Positions 1 through 11,220 of a DNA stretch of 64,000 bases are shown here, in pieces. The position numbers and the translations under genes are program-made. This DNA comes from Prunella strophiata (Eukaryota > Chordata > Aves > Passeriformes > Prunellidae), in assembly GCA_036583965.1 (NCBI GenBank), contig JAZBQD010000001.1, forward strand, positions 19,194,466 through 19,258,465, in the 5' to 3' direction. Position 1 is the first letter of the stretch. The number at the start of each line of letters is the position of its first letter. The notes under the pieces are model-generated. The model saw only the letters and a program-made list of their open reading frames with translations. It made no database searches and had not been told where the DNA came from.

Positions 1-948
1 AAGGAGCACTAATTTAAAATTGTACTTGAATCTGGGATTTATTTGGATGGCACAGGAAAGAGACTTCCTGCTACAATTAATTATGGAAGCTTTTACTCTT
101 GGCAGGTAAAAAAATCTGTTCCATGCACAGGTATAAATATTTTTAAATAGTGTAATGGGATGGAGGATTTAAAGAATTTGGTATAAATTATATAGATTTT
201 TGTTTGTTTGTTTGTTTGTTTAAATGAATGGGTTTTTCTTTAGAAAAAGCCAAAGTAGTTAAATGTGAATGAAGTATTTGTTAGAGGATTTTGATCTTCT
301 TACAAAATTTTAGGATCTGGTTTTTTTAGAGACTCTCCCCTTTCCCTTTTGGCCAAGAAGCCCTTGGCTGTCCCAGGCATTGTCACATTGCTGAAACCCA
401 AATAGATTAAAACCAGCCCAGGTGCAGCTGCTTTCTGTTCTCCCCCAGATCAGCCTGCAAACAAGATGAACTTTTTTTCCCTGCAAACAAGAGGAATTTC
501 TTTTCCCTTTGCCTGTCATTTCTTCAGGTAAAATATCCTGGGAAGAAAATAACAAATGTTTCCTGCCAGCTGTGGGTGTCATAAGGCACAGCTGGAAATG
601 CAGGAGTTCTCTGCAGGTTTGGTAACTGGGGTTGTGCAGGAAATATTCCCAGGATAATCCCAGAAGAATATGAAACCAGAACTGAGGTATAATTACACTA
701 AAAATCTGCATTTTTTATACACAGGGTCATAGGGAATGAGGTTGGAAGTTTTGTCTTTAAGTTTAAAAATGCTGAATTTAATGTAAAAGTTTATTTTCAC
801 AGAACTAAGGATTTCTAATTTTTAGAAGACCTTGGGACCGCAGGCTGTGTGTGGGTGATTCACCACGTGGAGAAAAGGAGGGAACAAATTTGCCACTGTG
901 CTGCCAGGATGGGGATTTGATCCATCCAATTCCCCAGCAAATGCCCAG
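1..948. other. Non-coding sequence, no gene seen
   Basis: AT-rich single-copy DNA. A short TTTG microsatellite lies at about 198-222. No frame has recognisable domains and no repeat family is recognised. The open frame on the minus strand at 310-711 has no protein-like features that I can identify. Confidence 0.6.
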
Positions 949-1224
949 TGCTGCCTTTCCTGGATCTCCAGGACATTCCTGCTGGAAATGTGCTCCTCAG
1001 GGTGGCTTCTCTCTGAAAAATGCTGCCCTCCTGGATCTCCAGGACTCTCCTGCTGGATGTGTGTTCCTCAGAGTGGTTTCTCTGAAAAATGCTGCTTTTC
1101 CTGAATCTCCAGGACTCTCCTGCTGGATGTGTGTTCCTCAGAGTGGTTTCTCTCTGAAAAATGCTGCCTTTCCTGGATCTCAGGACTCTCCTGCTGGATG
1201 TGTGTTCCTCAGGGTGGTTTCTCC
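949..1224. repeat. 72-bp minisatellite, about 3.8 copies
   Basis: Four successive units begin at 949, 1021, 1090 and 1162. Each starts with a TGCTGCC-like string and ends with a 'tttctctctgaaaaa' string. Unit lengths are 72, 69, 72 and about 63 bases, the last being partial. Unit 2 lacks three bases of the CT run and unit 4 lacks one base of 'ctccagg'. Units 2-4 are nearly identical and unit 1 is the most diverged, which suggests recent expansion from the right. Because the period is a multiple of three, frames stay open on both strands across the array. This does not indicate a gene. Confidence 0.9.
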
Positions 1225-2099
1225 ACCCTCTGGGCTGGAGGTGCTGCCCAAGCTGAAACTTTGGCTCATCACTTCCCACTGCAAATGCCACAGGATCTCC
1301 TGCAGTGAGACAGCAGCTCCAGGCTTGCTGCCAAAGTGCTCTGACCTTGTCTTAGGCATTGTTTGACATCTTTTTTCCAGTTTTTACAAACTCCAGGGCT
1401 CCTGGAGGCTCCCAAGGTCTTGGGGCCACCTCATTTTGATGACCCAGCTCAGGACAAGCTGCGCTGACTCCAAAAGGGACAAATTTCTCATACAACCAAC
1501 TCAGCATCCTTCCATTCCCTTCCACTCTCCCTTGGCAGCCCTGCAGGCAGAGGTTACACCCTGAAGCTCATTTTTAGATGCTCAGCTTGAAGCTTTTCCA
1601 GGGATCCTTCAGGAGAGAGAAAGAAGAGAAAGAAGAAACAGCCAAACCATGGGATATCCACGTGGTTGGACTCCCTTCCTCAGCTTTCCTCAAGTGGGGA
1701 AGAAATTAACCCAGAGGCTCATTCATTCCAAAAGAATTTATTTCCTACAACTGTTTTGGGTTTGCTTGACAAGGCTTTGGTGATTTCTGGGAGAAGCTGC
1801 TGGGAGTTTTTCCCCATTTCCAGCAGAGCCAGTTCCAGCTGGAGCACAGTCCAACTCTGCTCTAAGCCAATCCAAAAGTGCCACCATCACCCAGAAGATG
1901 GAGGCTGTGAAGAAGGAGAAAGAAGGACAGAACACACCCAAATTCCTCCATCTTGACCCCTGAACCCTCATTCTAAAAAACCCCAAAATTCTACTTTTTC
2001 ACCCTGTGATAAGCTAATTATTACTCTACTTAATTTGTGTGGCTTGTAATTCTTCATATAAGGTTGGTAATTTTTTCCATGGCTCAAAATCAAAGGCAC
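1225..2099. other. Non-coding sequence, no gene seen
   Basis: Moderately GC-rich single-copy sequence with a purine-rich patch at about 1613-1640. I recognise no exon, RNA gene or repeat family. Confidence 0.5.
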
Positions 2100-2542
2100 A
2101 GGGGTCTGGGGCTCTGTGCCAAGGGCCTGTGAGCCCCTGCCAGGGGCTGGAGCCACCCAGGGCAGCCAGAGGGATGTGCTGGGCTCTGACAGGGAGATAA
2201 ACTGACCCCAGCCCCATTCCCCATCCCCCTGTGCCTCTGGGAATGGGGAGGGAGAGAAAATGGGGAGTGAAGTTCAGCCAGGTAGAAGAGAGGGGTGTGT
2301 GTGGGGGGATGTGTTTTAATATTTGGTTTGTATTTCTCATTATTCTGCTTTGATTTGATTGGTGATAAATTAAATTAATTTCCCCAGGTTGAAGCTGTTT
2401 TGCCTGTGAGGGTGAGGGGTGAGTGATCTCTCCCTGCCCTTATCTCCACCCCAGAGATTTTGGTTGTGTTTTCTCTCTCCTGCCCACCTGAGGAGGGGAA
2501 TGATGGTTTTGGTGGCCCAGGATCAACCCTCTAGCCACCACA
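2100..2542 (+). mobile_element. Avian endogenous-retrovirus solo LTR
   Basis: The 3' part (about 2290-2542) matches a pattern I know from avian LTRs. A 'gataaattaaatt' poly-A-signal-like stretch follows 'ctgctttgatttgattgg', then a 'ctgttttgcc..gtga' R/U5 segment, a 'gtgagtgatctctccctg' segment, a 'gaggaggggaatgat' segment, and an end at 'accaca' (2537-2542). The 5' boundary is uncertain: the GC-rich stretch from about 2100 is included by analogy. No second LTR or retroviral coding sequence is nearby, so this is probably a solo LTR left by LTR-LTR recombination. Class assignment (ERVL-like) is tentative. Confidence 0.65.
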
Positions 2543-3659
2543 ACTGAATATTGTCACTGTTGCAAACTGTGCATTCTTTGCTATTCAAAAAAATAAATAA
2601 TCAAGTCAAAGTATTGAAAAGTGGCTGCTGGGCATGGGGAGTTACTATATTTTATCAAAAATGCCACAAGTTTAATGCAAATAGTTCACAAACTCGAGTG
2701 GCTCCACAGATTAAAGGTTGCCAAAAATCCATGGTGACACAAAGGGCTGGACTCTCTCTTGCCAGAAAGGTGCATTTGGTGCTTGCTCAAAACCAAAATT
2801 GAGCTGTGGCAATTTCTGTGGCCAGAACTTAATTTTTGATCAGTTTACTTTATCTGCAAGCTCCATTTCTGCAAACATTTAAACAGAGTTGTTGTCTGTA
2901 AGTGTCTGTACCAAGTGTAAATTTTTAAAAGCTGTTTTGGTTTGTGTTTCAAACAGCACTTTCAATTAAAAAAAATCACATTGAGGTAAACGAGAATTAG
3001 ACTTAAAAATTTAAAAAGTCTTTGCATTGCCCAAAATGAAAAAGAAGGTGTTGATCAAAGGTTTTACCTTTATAATTAGGTACAACTGTAAGAAGTTAGA
3101 AACTTTTCTGTTCCTGAGTATCACATCTAAGCAGATTTTGTAGTGGTGGATTATGGAGAAATCCCCAAATTCATGTGTAAATGTACATCTCTGAGAGAAT
3201 CACTGGTCGTCCTGACTCTTTAACTGCAGCTTGGAAATAGGGCTTGGGATTTAAAAATGTTTTTTTCCCTGTCTTCCTCTCTGAAGTTGTAATTCCCATT
3301 TTCAGGGGTTTGCCTGCCTCCACCTGTTTGAGTTCCATTCCCTCTGTTTCCCCTTTTTGTGAATTGTGCAAAGTGGGTATAGAAAATCTGACTTTCCTCC
3401 CATACGCTGCAATTCCCATTAATTGTTGCAATTCTTTCTTTGATTGGGGCATCTTTACTTGTTGTATTTTTCATCAAGTGTCTCGAGAACCTCCTGTGCT
3501 ACCTGTGATGCACCAAATAACCAAAGATTTAAATTCTTTTCTTTGTCCCTGACCCTTTTCAGGTGGAATTTCAACTTCTGCTTCACTTAATGCTTCCCAT
3601 CCTGCTGCTGCTTCTTCCCATATCTTTTTGTGGGACTCTCCTGCAGTTAGGATATAAAA
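2543..3659. other. Non-coding sequence, no gene seen
   Basis: AT-rich single-copy sequence. Overlapping open frames at 3171-3552 occur on both strands and have no domain-like content. I see no repeat or RNA gene. Confidence 0.5.
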
Positions 3660-3815
3660 ATAATAGTAGTAGTAGTAATAATAATAATAATAATAATAGT
3701 AATAACAACAACAATAATTTATGTATTTCGTTATTATTGTTAAATACAACTAACAATAATAAATGTTATTTATTATTGTTAAATATTTATTTATATTGTT
3801 AAATATTAATATAAT
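3660..3815. repeat. TAA/TAG microsatellite with AT-rich tail
   Basis: An imperfect TAA array with TAG and CAA variants spans about 3660-3720. It is followed by a degenerate ATT/TTAAATA low-complexity tail to about 3815. The poly-Asn and poly-Tyr frames here are translations of the repeat. Confidence 0.9.
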
Positions 3816-4199
3816 CATCATCTTTACCGGCACAGTTTCATACTCTGGGGGCAGTGAGAGATCAGGAAATTTATCTTAAAAATCCAGGGCAGGAGCAGCC
3901 CCTGGATCAGTGTCACCACCTGGGCAAGGCTTGGAACCACAGCAGTTAAAGGCGCAGAATTAGCATTTAATTGTTGCTAATTAAGTGTAAAACGCCACCG
4001 CCCAGTTGCGTTTTTCACTGGCCACACTGGAGGGATTGTCAGGTGAATGAATTCTTTCAGTGATGCCTTTTTCCCAAAATCCTGTCAGTCGCGGGTGCTG
4101 CTTTCCAGGAGGAATTTTAGGCTGGATTGGTGTCTCTAAAAGGTTGATAAATTCTGATTCACCCCGCGTTCTTTCAGGTTTTATTTATCCCCAGCAGCC

Positions 4200-4430
4200 C
4201 GGTGGAACTCCAGGTCCACCCAAGCTTCCCAGGTTTGCCCACAAAGTGCATCAAATACTGAAAGGTTTATTCGGGCAGCCCCAACAAATAATTCAACATT
4301 TTAAACCGTTTTCCCCCAAAATACAGAAAATTTTACAGGGTCACCAGAGAGTTGATTTCAGTCCTCATGACCTTCCATCCTGGCCACAGTTCAGGTCTTG
4401 GAAATTTTGAGGATAAAAAGAATGTTCCAT
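4200..4430 (-). mobile_element. Diverged LTR-like fragment
   Basis: About 65-75 bases (4338-4401) match 10715-10790: 'gggtcaccagagagttg' is exact and is followed by a diverged middle and 'catcctggccaca'. Read on the minus strand, the adjoining sequence has AATAAA-type signals near 4270, as an LTR would. The family and the outer edges are uncertain. Confidence 0.4.
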
Positions 4431-6934
4431 TTGGGTTATCCACGTGAGAAAAAAAAGTTTCCAAGGGGAATTCCTACCAGCCCAAATTCCTGGGAGCAAA
4501 CGGAGCTTCTGGTAAGTCAGAGCTTAATTCAGGTGCTCTTTATCAAGGCCGAGCTTAAGGAGCATTTCTGAGTGACCAAGGAGGGCTGCAGGGATGTCCC
4601 ACCTGCCAAATGTGTCAGTAATATAAAAAACCATGAAATTTATTGTTTCCAGCTTCACCCAGCTGTGTGACAGAAGGATAAAAACTTCTCAGTGAGTCTC
4701 TCCAAAGGAGAGAAAAGGCCCTGCCTTCTGCCCCTTAGGCTTGGGTGAAATGCAAATCTGAGCTGTGCCAGCATTTGTGTGGGTGGTTCCCGGTGGGGCT
4801 GGGAAAAGAGGGATGGAAACAGCGTCTGGCTTTGGGAAAACAACCCCAAAAAAATGAACCTGGTGTTTTTTCCCAAATTCTCACAATTTACACATTTAAA
4901 CAGGTGGTACTCAGCCCATCTCCAGGCTGACTTGTGAATCACAGTCTTGTGGGAGTGCTGGTTTGTACACCTGTGAAACTGGAATTAGTGCAGGCTTGAA
5001 AATCAGCTGGCTTTTAATGCTCTCCTTGTTTTCTTTTTCCTGAATTCTGAAGAGAAAGTCGTGCCTCTGTGTGAAAACTGCAGTGTTATAAATAATTTGT
5101 TCTGTCCCTTCCGAGACTGTGAAAATGGAAATGTTTGCTTTCAGCAGAGCTTGTTTTCTGTTGACTTCATTTGATAGCTGTCCAGATAAAAATATGAGCT
5201 AATATATTTTGACACATTTCCTTAGGAATGTGTGTGACATCAGCTGGCTGCTGCTATCTTAGGGAATGTCAGAGTGATGTCATGCAGCCTCTTGATTTTT
5301 AAATGAATTAAAGATGAAATATGACCCCTCTGTAAGTTGCTGTGCTGTATTGAAGCTGCACAGCCACATTCATTTACTATCAGCTTTAAAGTATTTCAAG
5401 TTTTGTTGCAATAGCAGAAATTCTGATCTGGTGTCCAACAGATGGGAGAGATAAAATACAGCCCAAGCCAGACTCTTCTTCAGGATCTGTTTCCTTGCAT
5501 GCTTTGTAATTTCAGTTTATATTTGCTGTCTGACCTGGTCTTCTACAGTCCTGACATCCACAAGTGCAGCCATGGATTGTTTCTCTGACTGATCCATGGA
5601 GGAGGATAAATTACTTAATTAATGCCTCTGCATCTTTTCTGCACTTAAACCAAGAGCAGGGGAATGTGCAATTGGTGACCTCAGTGCCTTAAAACCTGAC
5701 AGAAATGTAAAACCATGAAAATTATCTCACTTTGTCATAGATCAGCCCAATTAGTATTGGGAGTGTGCTTGGCATTTCTCCCTCTGTCCAGCTCTGAATT
5801 TCCAGGTGAGGGAGTTACTCCTTAGCTGAAATAGCAGCAATTTTGGCTGGTTCAGACCCCTCAGAGTGATATCCAGGTACAAACAAAACCAACCAAAAAT
5901 TCCTGCCAAACTGATGCTGTTTGTATGTGACCTCCTCCTTACGGAGTCAAAAATCTTCTTCCATTTTAAAATTCCCCCTACAATTTAAATTTCAGTACAT
6001 TTCAATAAAATTTAAATGTTAAAATTCTCCTAAAATATCTACTAAGGCCAGAGCTGTGATTTCTACTTTTGCCATGGTCTCTGAGCTCCCTTTTGGCCAC
6101 CCTCCCACAGCCCCAGCTCTGATCCTCACTGCTTTATCCAAACTCAGGGCTCCAAGTCTCACATTTATTTCCATGTCCTAATTCCATGGGCTCCAAATGA
6201 AGAAGTCTGCAGTGTCCACACCAAATTCCCTGACTTTTCTTTAAAAGTCCATTTAACAAAGCCTGTGACAGTCACAGCAGTTGCTATGGATTAAATATCC
6301 ACGGGGATGCACTCTGTCATTCCTAGTGGGTGCAATCACTTATTTAATGGAGATTTAATTAGATAGAAGCAGAGGCCACATGGACACACTTCCATAACCA
6401 TCAGAAAGGCTGGAAAAGGAGCCAAATCCCCATTTTGTAAGCCTGGTAAAGGACAACTCTTCTGGGAGGTGTTCCAGGATACCAACCAGCATCATATGAA
6501 CAATGAGTTGTCAGTAGAAGGAAGAAGAGTTTTCCAATATAATTCATTCTCCAAGGTTAATTGGGGAACAAAGTCCCTGAGCTTCACTTGAAATAACTAA
6601 AACTGGAGGAATTTTATTTAGGAATTTACAATCTGAAGACTCTGAGTTAATATTTTAAAAATATGTTTATTTTTACATAGTTTCCTATCACTGGGCTGAA
6701 GCCAAAATCTGCTCTAAGTGGTTGTTTCAGCCATGACCAAGTGAGAAAATCAGAGAGTTCTGGCAAGGGTCTCCTGGCCATCCTGCTCCAAGAAGGAAAC
6801 CCCTGGACTGGGTCTCACCCTGGGAAATGGTGAGGAGAATGGAATTCTGAGCTTGTTCCCCAGCTGGGCTCTGCTGGACCTCCAGTGATGGCACATGAAC
6901 CAAGGGGCACTGGTGCTGGGACTCTGGCCCAGGA
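4431..6934. other. Non-coding sequence, mostly single-copy
   Basis: No exon or repeat family is recognised over about 2.5 kb. Within it, 5040-5420 is repeat-free and contains paired cAMP-response-like motifs ('tgacatcagc' near 5232 and 'tgatgtcatg' near 5276) and GGAATGT motifs of the type bound by TEAD factors (near 5226 and 5262). That could be regulatory but is weak evidence. Confidence 0.4.
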
Positions 6935-7128
6935 GGGACATCAGGAGGGATTTTGTCACAGAGAGGGTGCTCAGGCCTTGGCAGGAGCTGCCCAGGGGGT
7001 TTGGAGTCACCACCCCTGGAGGTGACCAAGGAATTCCTGGAGGTGGCACTCAGGGCTGGGGACAAGGTGGGCATTGGGCACAAGCTGGGAATCGATGATC
7101 CTGGAGGGTTTTCCAGCCTCAGGGATTT
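6935..7128 (+). mobile_element. CR1 LINE 3' fragment
   Basis: The order of blocks is that of a CR1 3' end: 'agggattttgtcacagagag', 'gctgcccaggg', 'tggagtcaccacccctggag', 'ggtggcactcagggctgggg', then 'cgatgatcctggaggg' and 'ttccagcctcagggatt'. It is 5'-truncated like most CR1 insertions. The end abuts a pyrimidine run and the G-rich tract. Confidence 0.8.
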
Positions 7129-7505
7129 TTTTTCCTTCCTTTTTTCCTTTTCCTTTTTTTTTTTTTTTTTGGGGGAAGAGGCGTGGAGGGGGTCGGGTCA
7201 GGGGGGAAGGGGGGGAAAAGGGGGGAAAGGAAAGGGAGGAGGAAAGGGGGATAGGGCGGGATGGAAGGGTGAGGGGGCAAAGGGGGGAAAAGGAGGTGGG
7301 GGGAAAAAAGGGGGGAAAGTGGGTAACAGGGGAGGGAAAAGAGGGGTAGTGTGGAACGGGGGAAAAAGGGGGGAAAGGGAAGGGGGGGAAAAGGGGGGAA
7401 AAGGGGGGAAGGGAACAGGGAAGTGGAATGGAGAAGGGCAGGACTGGAGGGAGGTGAAGGGAATGGACGGTAAGGGAATGGAAGGGAATGGAAGGGAAAG
7501 TGTCC
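7127..7505. repeat. Pyrimidine run then long G/A-only tract
   Basis: A T/C run (7127-7170) switches directly into about 330 bases in which the plus strand is almost entirely G and A. The unit resembles GGGGGAAAA, with many runs of four to seven G. Interruptions are few. The tract has strong potential for G-quadruplexes on the plus strand and triplexes overall. The Lys/Gly-rich and Pro/Ser/Phe-rich frames across it are translations of the repeat. Confidence 0.9.
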
Positions 7506-7652
7506 CTTTCCTTTCTTTCCTTGCCTTCATTTCCGTTCAATTGACTTTGTACGTCATGTACTTACTTACCGTTCCATTTCCTTTAAACTTTCCCTTCCCT
7601 TCCATCTTCCCTTTTCTCCTTTCCTCTTTCCTTTCCTTTCCTTTCCTTTCAC
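7501..7652. repeat. Pyrimidine-rich tract facing the G/A tract
   Basis: Plus-strand C/T-rich stretches at about 7501-7527 and 7571-7652 (CCTTT-like) are separated by about 40 mixed bases. They are partly complementary to the purine tract just upstream, so the two together form an imperfect inverted arrangement. Confidence 0.75.
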
Positions 7653-8303
7653 ATTTGAGAATCCCTGCCCAAACTCCATCTCTTTGGGTTTCCTGCCCCA
7701 AATTCCATCTCTTGGCTCAGCACTGGCTCTCTGCAGTCCCGTGCAGGCAGGAGCAGCCCTTGGCACAGGATTTTCAGGAGCAGAGCTTTGGCCATTCCCC
7801 TGCCAGCCAGGGCACGTGCCCACCCCCAGCCCGGCCCTTCTGCTCAGATATTGATTAGCAAAACGAGCTCATCACCAATTTAATTTTGATCAGTTTTGTC
7901 TCCCCCCAAGGACAATTCCCACTCATCTTTTCCCCCTTTACAGGCAGTGTTGGAGTTCTCCCGTTCTGGATTTTACTCGTGACCATCTGGTATTTTGTAG
8001 GCACTTCACTGGTGCTGGGATATTGATTTCTCTAACGATTCCTGGGCAACCCTGCTCTAATTATTTGCAATTTTTACTGTTTTTAAAGTAAATTAGATAC
8101 TGTTTTTGATGTTGGCTCTGGTGATTTGCTTTTTCCTCCACAGCAAAAAGAGACCATGCTTAAAATGAAATAGCTGTGCCCTTCAGTTGCAGTTTTTTCA
8201 GAGAAACTTCAAACTTTGTCATATTCTTACCATGTGGGGAGACTGTGGTTTAATTTAGTTTATTATTTAATTTTAATTTAACTTTATATTTATATTTTTA
8301 TAT
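7653..8303. other. Non-coding sequence, no gene seen
   Basis: Single-copy sequence that becomes AT-rich after about 8245. No exon, RNA gene or repeat family is recognised. Confidence 0.5.
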
Positions 8304-8692
8304 TATTTTATTTTATTTTATTTTATTTTATTTTATTTTATTTTATTTTATTTTATTTTATTTTATTTTATTTTATTTTATTTTATTTTATTTTATTTTA
8401 TTTTATTTTATTTTATTTTATTTTATTTTATTTTATTTTATTTTATTTTATTTTATTTTATTTTATTTTATTTTATTTTATTTTATTTTATTTTATTTTA
8501 TTTTATTTTATTTTATTTTATTTTATTTTATTTTATTTTATTTTATTTTATTTTATTTTATTTTATTTTATTTTATTTTATTTTATTTTATTTTATTTTA
8601 TTTTATTTTATTTTATTATTTTATTTTATTTTATTTTATTTTATTTTATTTTATTTTATTTTATTTTATTTTCATTTTATTTCATTTTATTT
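8304..8692. repeat. TTTTA pentanucleotide array, about 75 copies
   Basis: A regular TTTTA array runs without interruption from about 8305 to 8615. A two-base phase slip at about 8616-8620 is followed by further units to about 8670. The last units carry C-containing variants (ATTTC at about 8669-8673 and 8679-8683). This is one of the longest and purest arrays in the window. Confidence 0.95.
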
Positions 8693-9109
8693 GTTGTGTT
8701 GAGCAGGCACCTGATGTGTTTTATGGAGAACTGTGGCTTCCAGAAGATTTCTCAGCTCACCTGATGAGTGGACAGATCCCCTCAGGTGACAGTGTTCCCC
8801 CTCAGGTGACATGTCCCCATGCTCCTGCTCCAAGGGCTGGCACTGAGGTCACAGCTGTAGCCCAGGGCAGTGGCCAGGGAGCCCCTGGAGCCTCTCCAGC
8901 CTCACCTGGAGCTGAAGCAGCAGAGCAGCTCAAAGACTCTCCAGGTAGGAGCCCTCCCAGTCCTGGGGGCTTGCAAATATCTCCTGAAGCCTGGGTTGGT
9001 CTCCAGGTGAGGATTGTTGGTGCTTTGGGCTCATCAGGACCCTCCCAGGCTGTTCTGGGCTGTAAAAGCTCCTGGAGGAGCTCAGAGGGACAGGCTGGGA
9101 CAGGGGCAC

Positions 9110-9515
9110 CAAAATGGGGAGTGGAGCTGCTCCAGGGCTGGGACAACTCAGCTCTGGGACAGGCTGGGACACCTGGGGGCTCACCTGGAGAGGAGCAGCT
9201 CCAGGGAGAGCTCAGAGCCCTGCCAGGGCCTAAAGGGGCTCCAGGAGAGCTGCAGAGGGACTGGGGACAAGGATGGAGGGACAGGACACAGGGAATGGCT
9301 GTAAGCTGGAAGAGGGTAGATTTGGATTGGATATTGGGAAGGAATTGTTCCCTGGGATGGAATTCCCAGCTTTGCTGTGGCTGCCCCTGGATCCCTGGCA
9401 GTGCCCAAGGCCAGGCTGGCACTGGGGTTTGGAGCACCTGGGACAGTGGGAGGTGTCCCTGCCATGATCTTTAAGGTCCTTTCCAACCCAAACCATTCCA
9501 TGATTCCACGACAGA
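9110..9515 (+). mobile_element. CR1 LINE 3' fragment
   Basis: Long 5'-truncated CR1. Blocks in order are 'gagaggagcagctccaggga', 'ctggggacaagg', 'gtaagctggaagagggtaga', 'tggatattgggaaggaatt', 'ctgtggctgcccctggat', 'gggaggtgtccctgccatg', then 'tttaaggtcctttccaaccc' and an ATTCCATGATTCC terminal repeat. An open frame at 8716-9474 and antisense frames run through it. None is the CR1 reverse transcriptase, and this segment corresponds to the CR1 3' region. Confidence 0.9.
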
Positions 9516-10202
9516 GGAATCCCACCTGGCTCTTGTAGCCCCTGCCCAGGTGTGGAACAGCCTCCTGGGCCTGTTGGTATCTCCCAACAGGAGAAATAAT
9601 CCAAATAATCTCTTGGAAACCCCCTGTTTTTGTCAAAACTTCCTCCTGCATCCCGTTCAAGTATTTATAGCAGCTGTGTTTTCCCATCCCTGCATCAATA
9701 TTGAAGTTTAATGTCAATATTAGTACGAGGTGTCTGTGAGGGTTTGGAAAATGGGAATCAGAGCGATCAAATCTTTTATTTATGCACAGTAAATTTTTAA
9801 AGTCTCCCCTGTGTTTTGATCGAAAATGCATATTACTGAACAATTTAGTTCCCAAAAGTCTGTCTCTTATGGAAAGATTTATTTGGGATCTGCCATGGGC
9901 TGATTGAAAAGTGGGAAAAGCCAACGTTGCCCTCACCTGCACCCCAGGCAGTGCAGCTGGAAGGGCTCTGCTGTTCTGGGGTTCCTGAGTTAAAAGGAAC
10001 AATAATTCCAAATTCTGGGCATGTCTGAAGAAGTGAGTAGTGGAGAAATGGGATTATATTCCCTGATCCTTTAAAACTCCCCCTGGCACAACCCCTGGGC
10101 TCCTGCTGCTGCCTCAGGAGCTGCTCTCAGCACTCCAGGTTTTCAGCTTTTCCAGGGAAATTCCCTTGGTTCTGCTCCTGGGAACACAGAGCAAACCCCT
10201 GA
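9516..10202. other. Non-coding sequence, no gene seen
   Basis: Single-copy sequence between a CR1 and a TAA array. No recognised gene or element. Confidence 0.5.
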
Positions 10203-10251
10203 AATAATAATAATAGTAATAATAATAGTAATAATAGTAATAATAATAGTA

Positions 10252-10298
<47 letters not shown>

Positions 10299-10300
10299 TG
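10203..10300. repeat. TAA microsatellite with TAG variants
   Basis: About 98 bases of TAA units. The left half carries regular TAG substitutions and the right half (about 10257-10298) is pure. Confidence 0.95.
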
Positions 10301-10619
10301 ATAGCTCCTAGGTTTTGATTCCTAATGCAACATTTTCCCTCCTTTTCCTTTGAAACACCTACATCCCAGGGTGGAGCTCATGTCTTGCTCTCAAGATTCA
10401 TTTTTGTTTTTTCCATCCAGGACCAAGCATGCTGTCACCAGGAAATAAACAAGCTGATTTTTCCTGGGCAGGCAGACAGGGATTTCCAGCCCTGCATCCC
10501 ACGTGGCAGCAGGGAGCTCTGCAGCCACAGTGCCCTTCCACTGCTCGTGTCACTCCTACTGCTCATCACAGGCACAACAACACACTCAGTGCCATTTGCA
10601 CCATTTCTCTGGAAAAGGC

Positions 10620-11220
10620 TTTAATTGGGACTGGAACCCCCCCTCTCCACCAGCCCTGAGCTTCCCTCTCATCCCAGGACAGTCCAGGGCTCTCTCTGTG
10701 GGTCCCAGTTTGAAGGGTCACCAGAGAGTTGCCTTTAGCCCTGCTGCCTCCCATCCTGGCCACAATTTGGGTCAGGAACTGCTGGTCTTGGCTTATTTTA
10801 TCTTCTGTCAATATCTTTCTTTGTAAGGTCTCTTAAGGCTAAACTATTTAATGAAGAAATGACACTTAAATTATTTCCACTTTTAACTTAATATCTAATC
10901 ACTCAAAGTCCACAATGCAGATTTTTCTAATTACAAAATACTGCTCAAACCTATGAAGAAGAAGGTCAAAAAGAAGGACTAGCCTTTGCCCTAAAACTTC
11001 CATTGCTATATATATATATTGCTATATTCTAAAACCCCAAACTCAGTTTTCCACCCTGTGACATTACATACTTCTGATCAACTCCACACCCATAATCCCA
11101 GTGCTATCAATCAATTTTGGAAGCTTTCTTTACAGCCTCAGGTCAATTGCAGTGTTCTCTTGGAGGTCAGTGCCCGTCAGCACAGAAAGTCTAAAATTCT
11201 CAGCATCTAGGATTCCAACA
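10620..11220 (-). mobile_element. LTR retroelement, mosaic long terminal repeat
   Basis: Read on the minus strand, it starts TGTTGGAATCC at 11220 and stays similar to the LTR at 24574-25122 for about 400 bases, down to about 10815. Shared blocks include 'atgctgagaattttagactt', 'attgatagcactgggattat' and 'gtttggggttttagaatata'. Below about 10810 it departs from that sibling, and 10715-10790 instead matches the fragment at 4338-4401. It also contains a small TA expansion at 11010-11020 not seen in the sibling. The 3' boundary is uncertain. No retroviral coding region adjoins. Confidence 0.65.

Noticed and set aside
949..1224. CRISPR-like repeated units
   Set aside because: The units are directly contiguous with no unique spacers and lie in a vertebrate genome. 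It is a minisatellite.
6953..7858. 301-codon plus-strand open frame
   Set aside because: It reads through the CR1 end and the G/A tract, and its Lys/Gly-rich body is a translation of the simple repeat.
8716..10011. Long plus (252 codons) and minus (276 codons) open frames
   Set aside because: Both overlap the CR1 3' region and GC-rich flank. They match no reverse transcriptase or host protein that I know, and CR1 3' sequence commonly has accidental frames.
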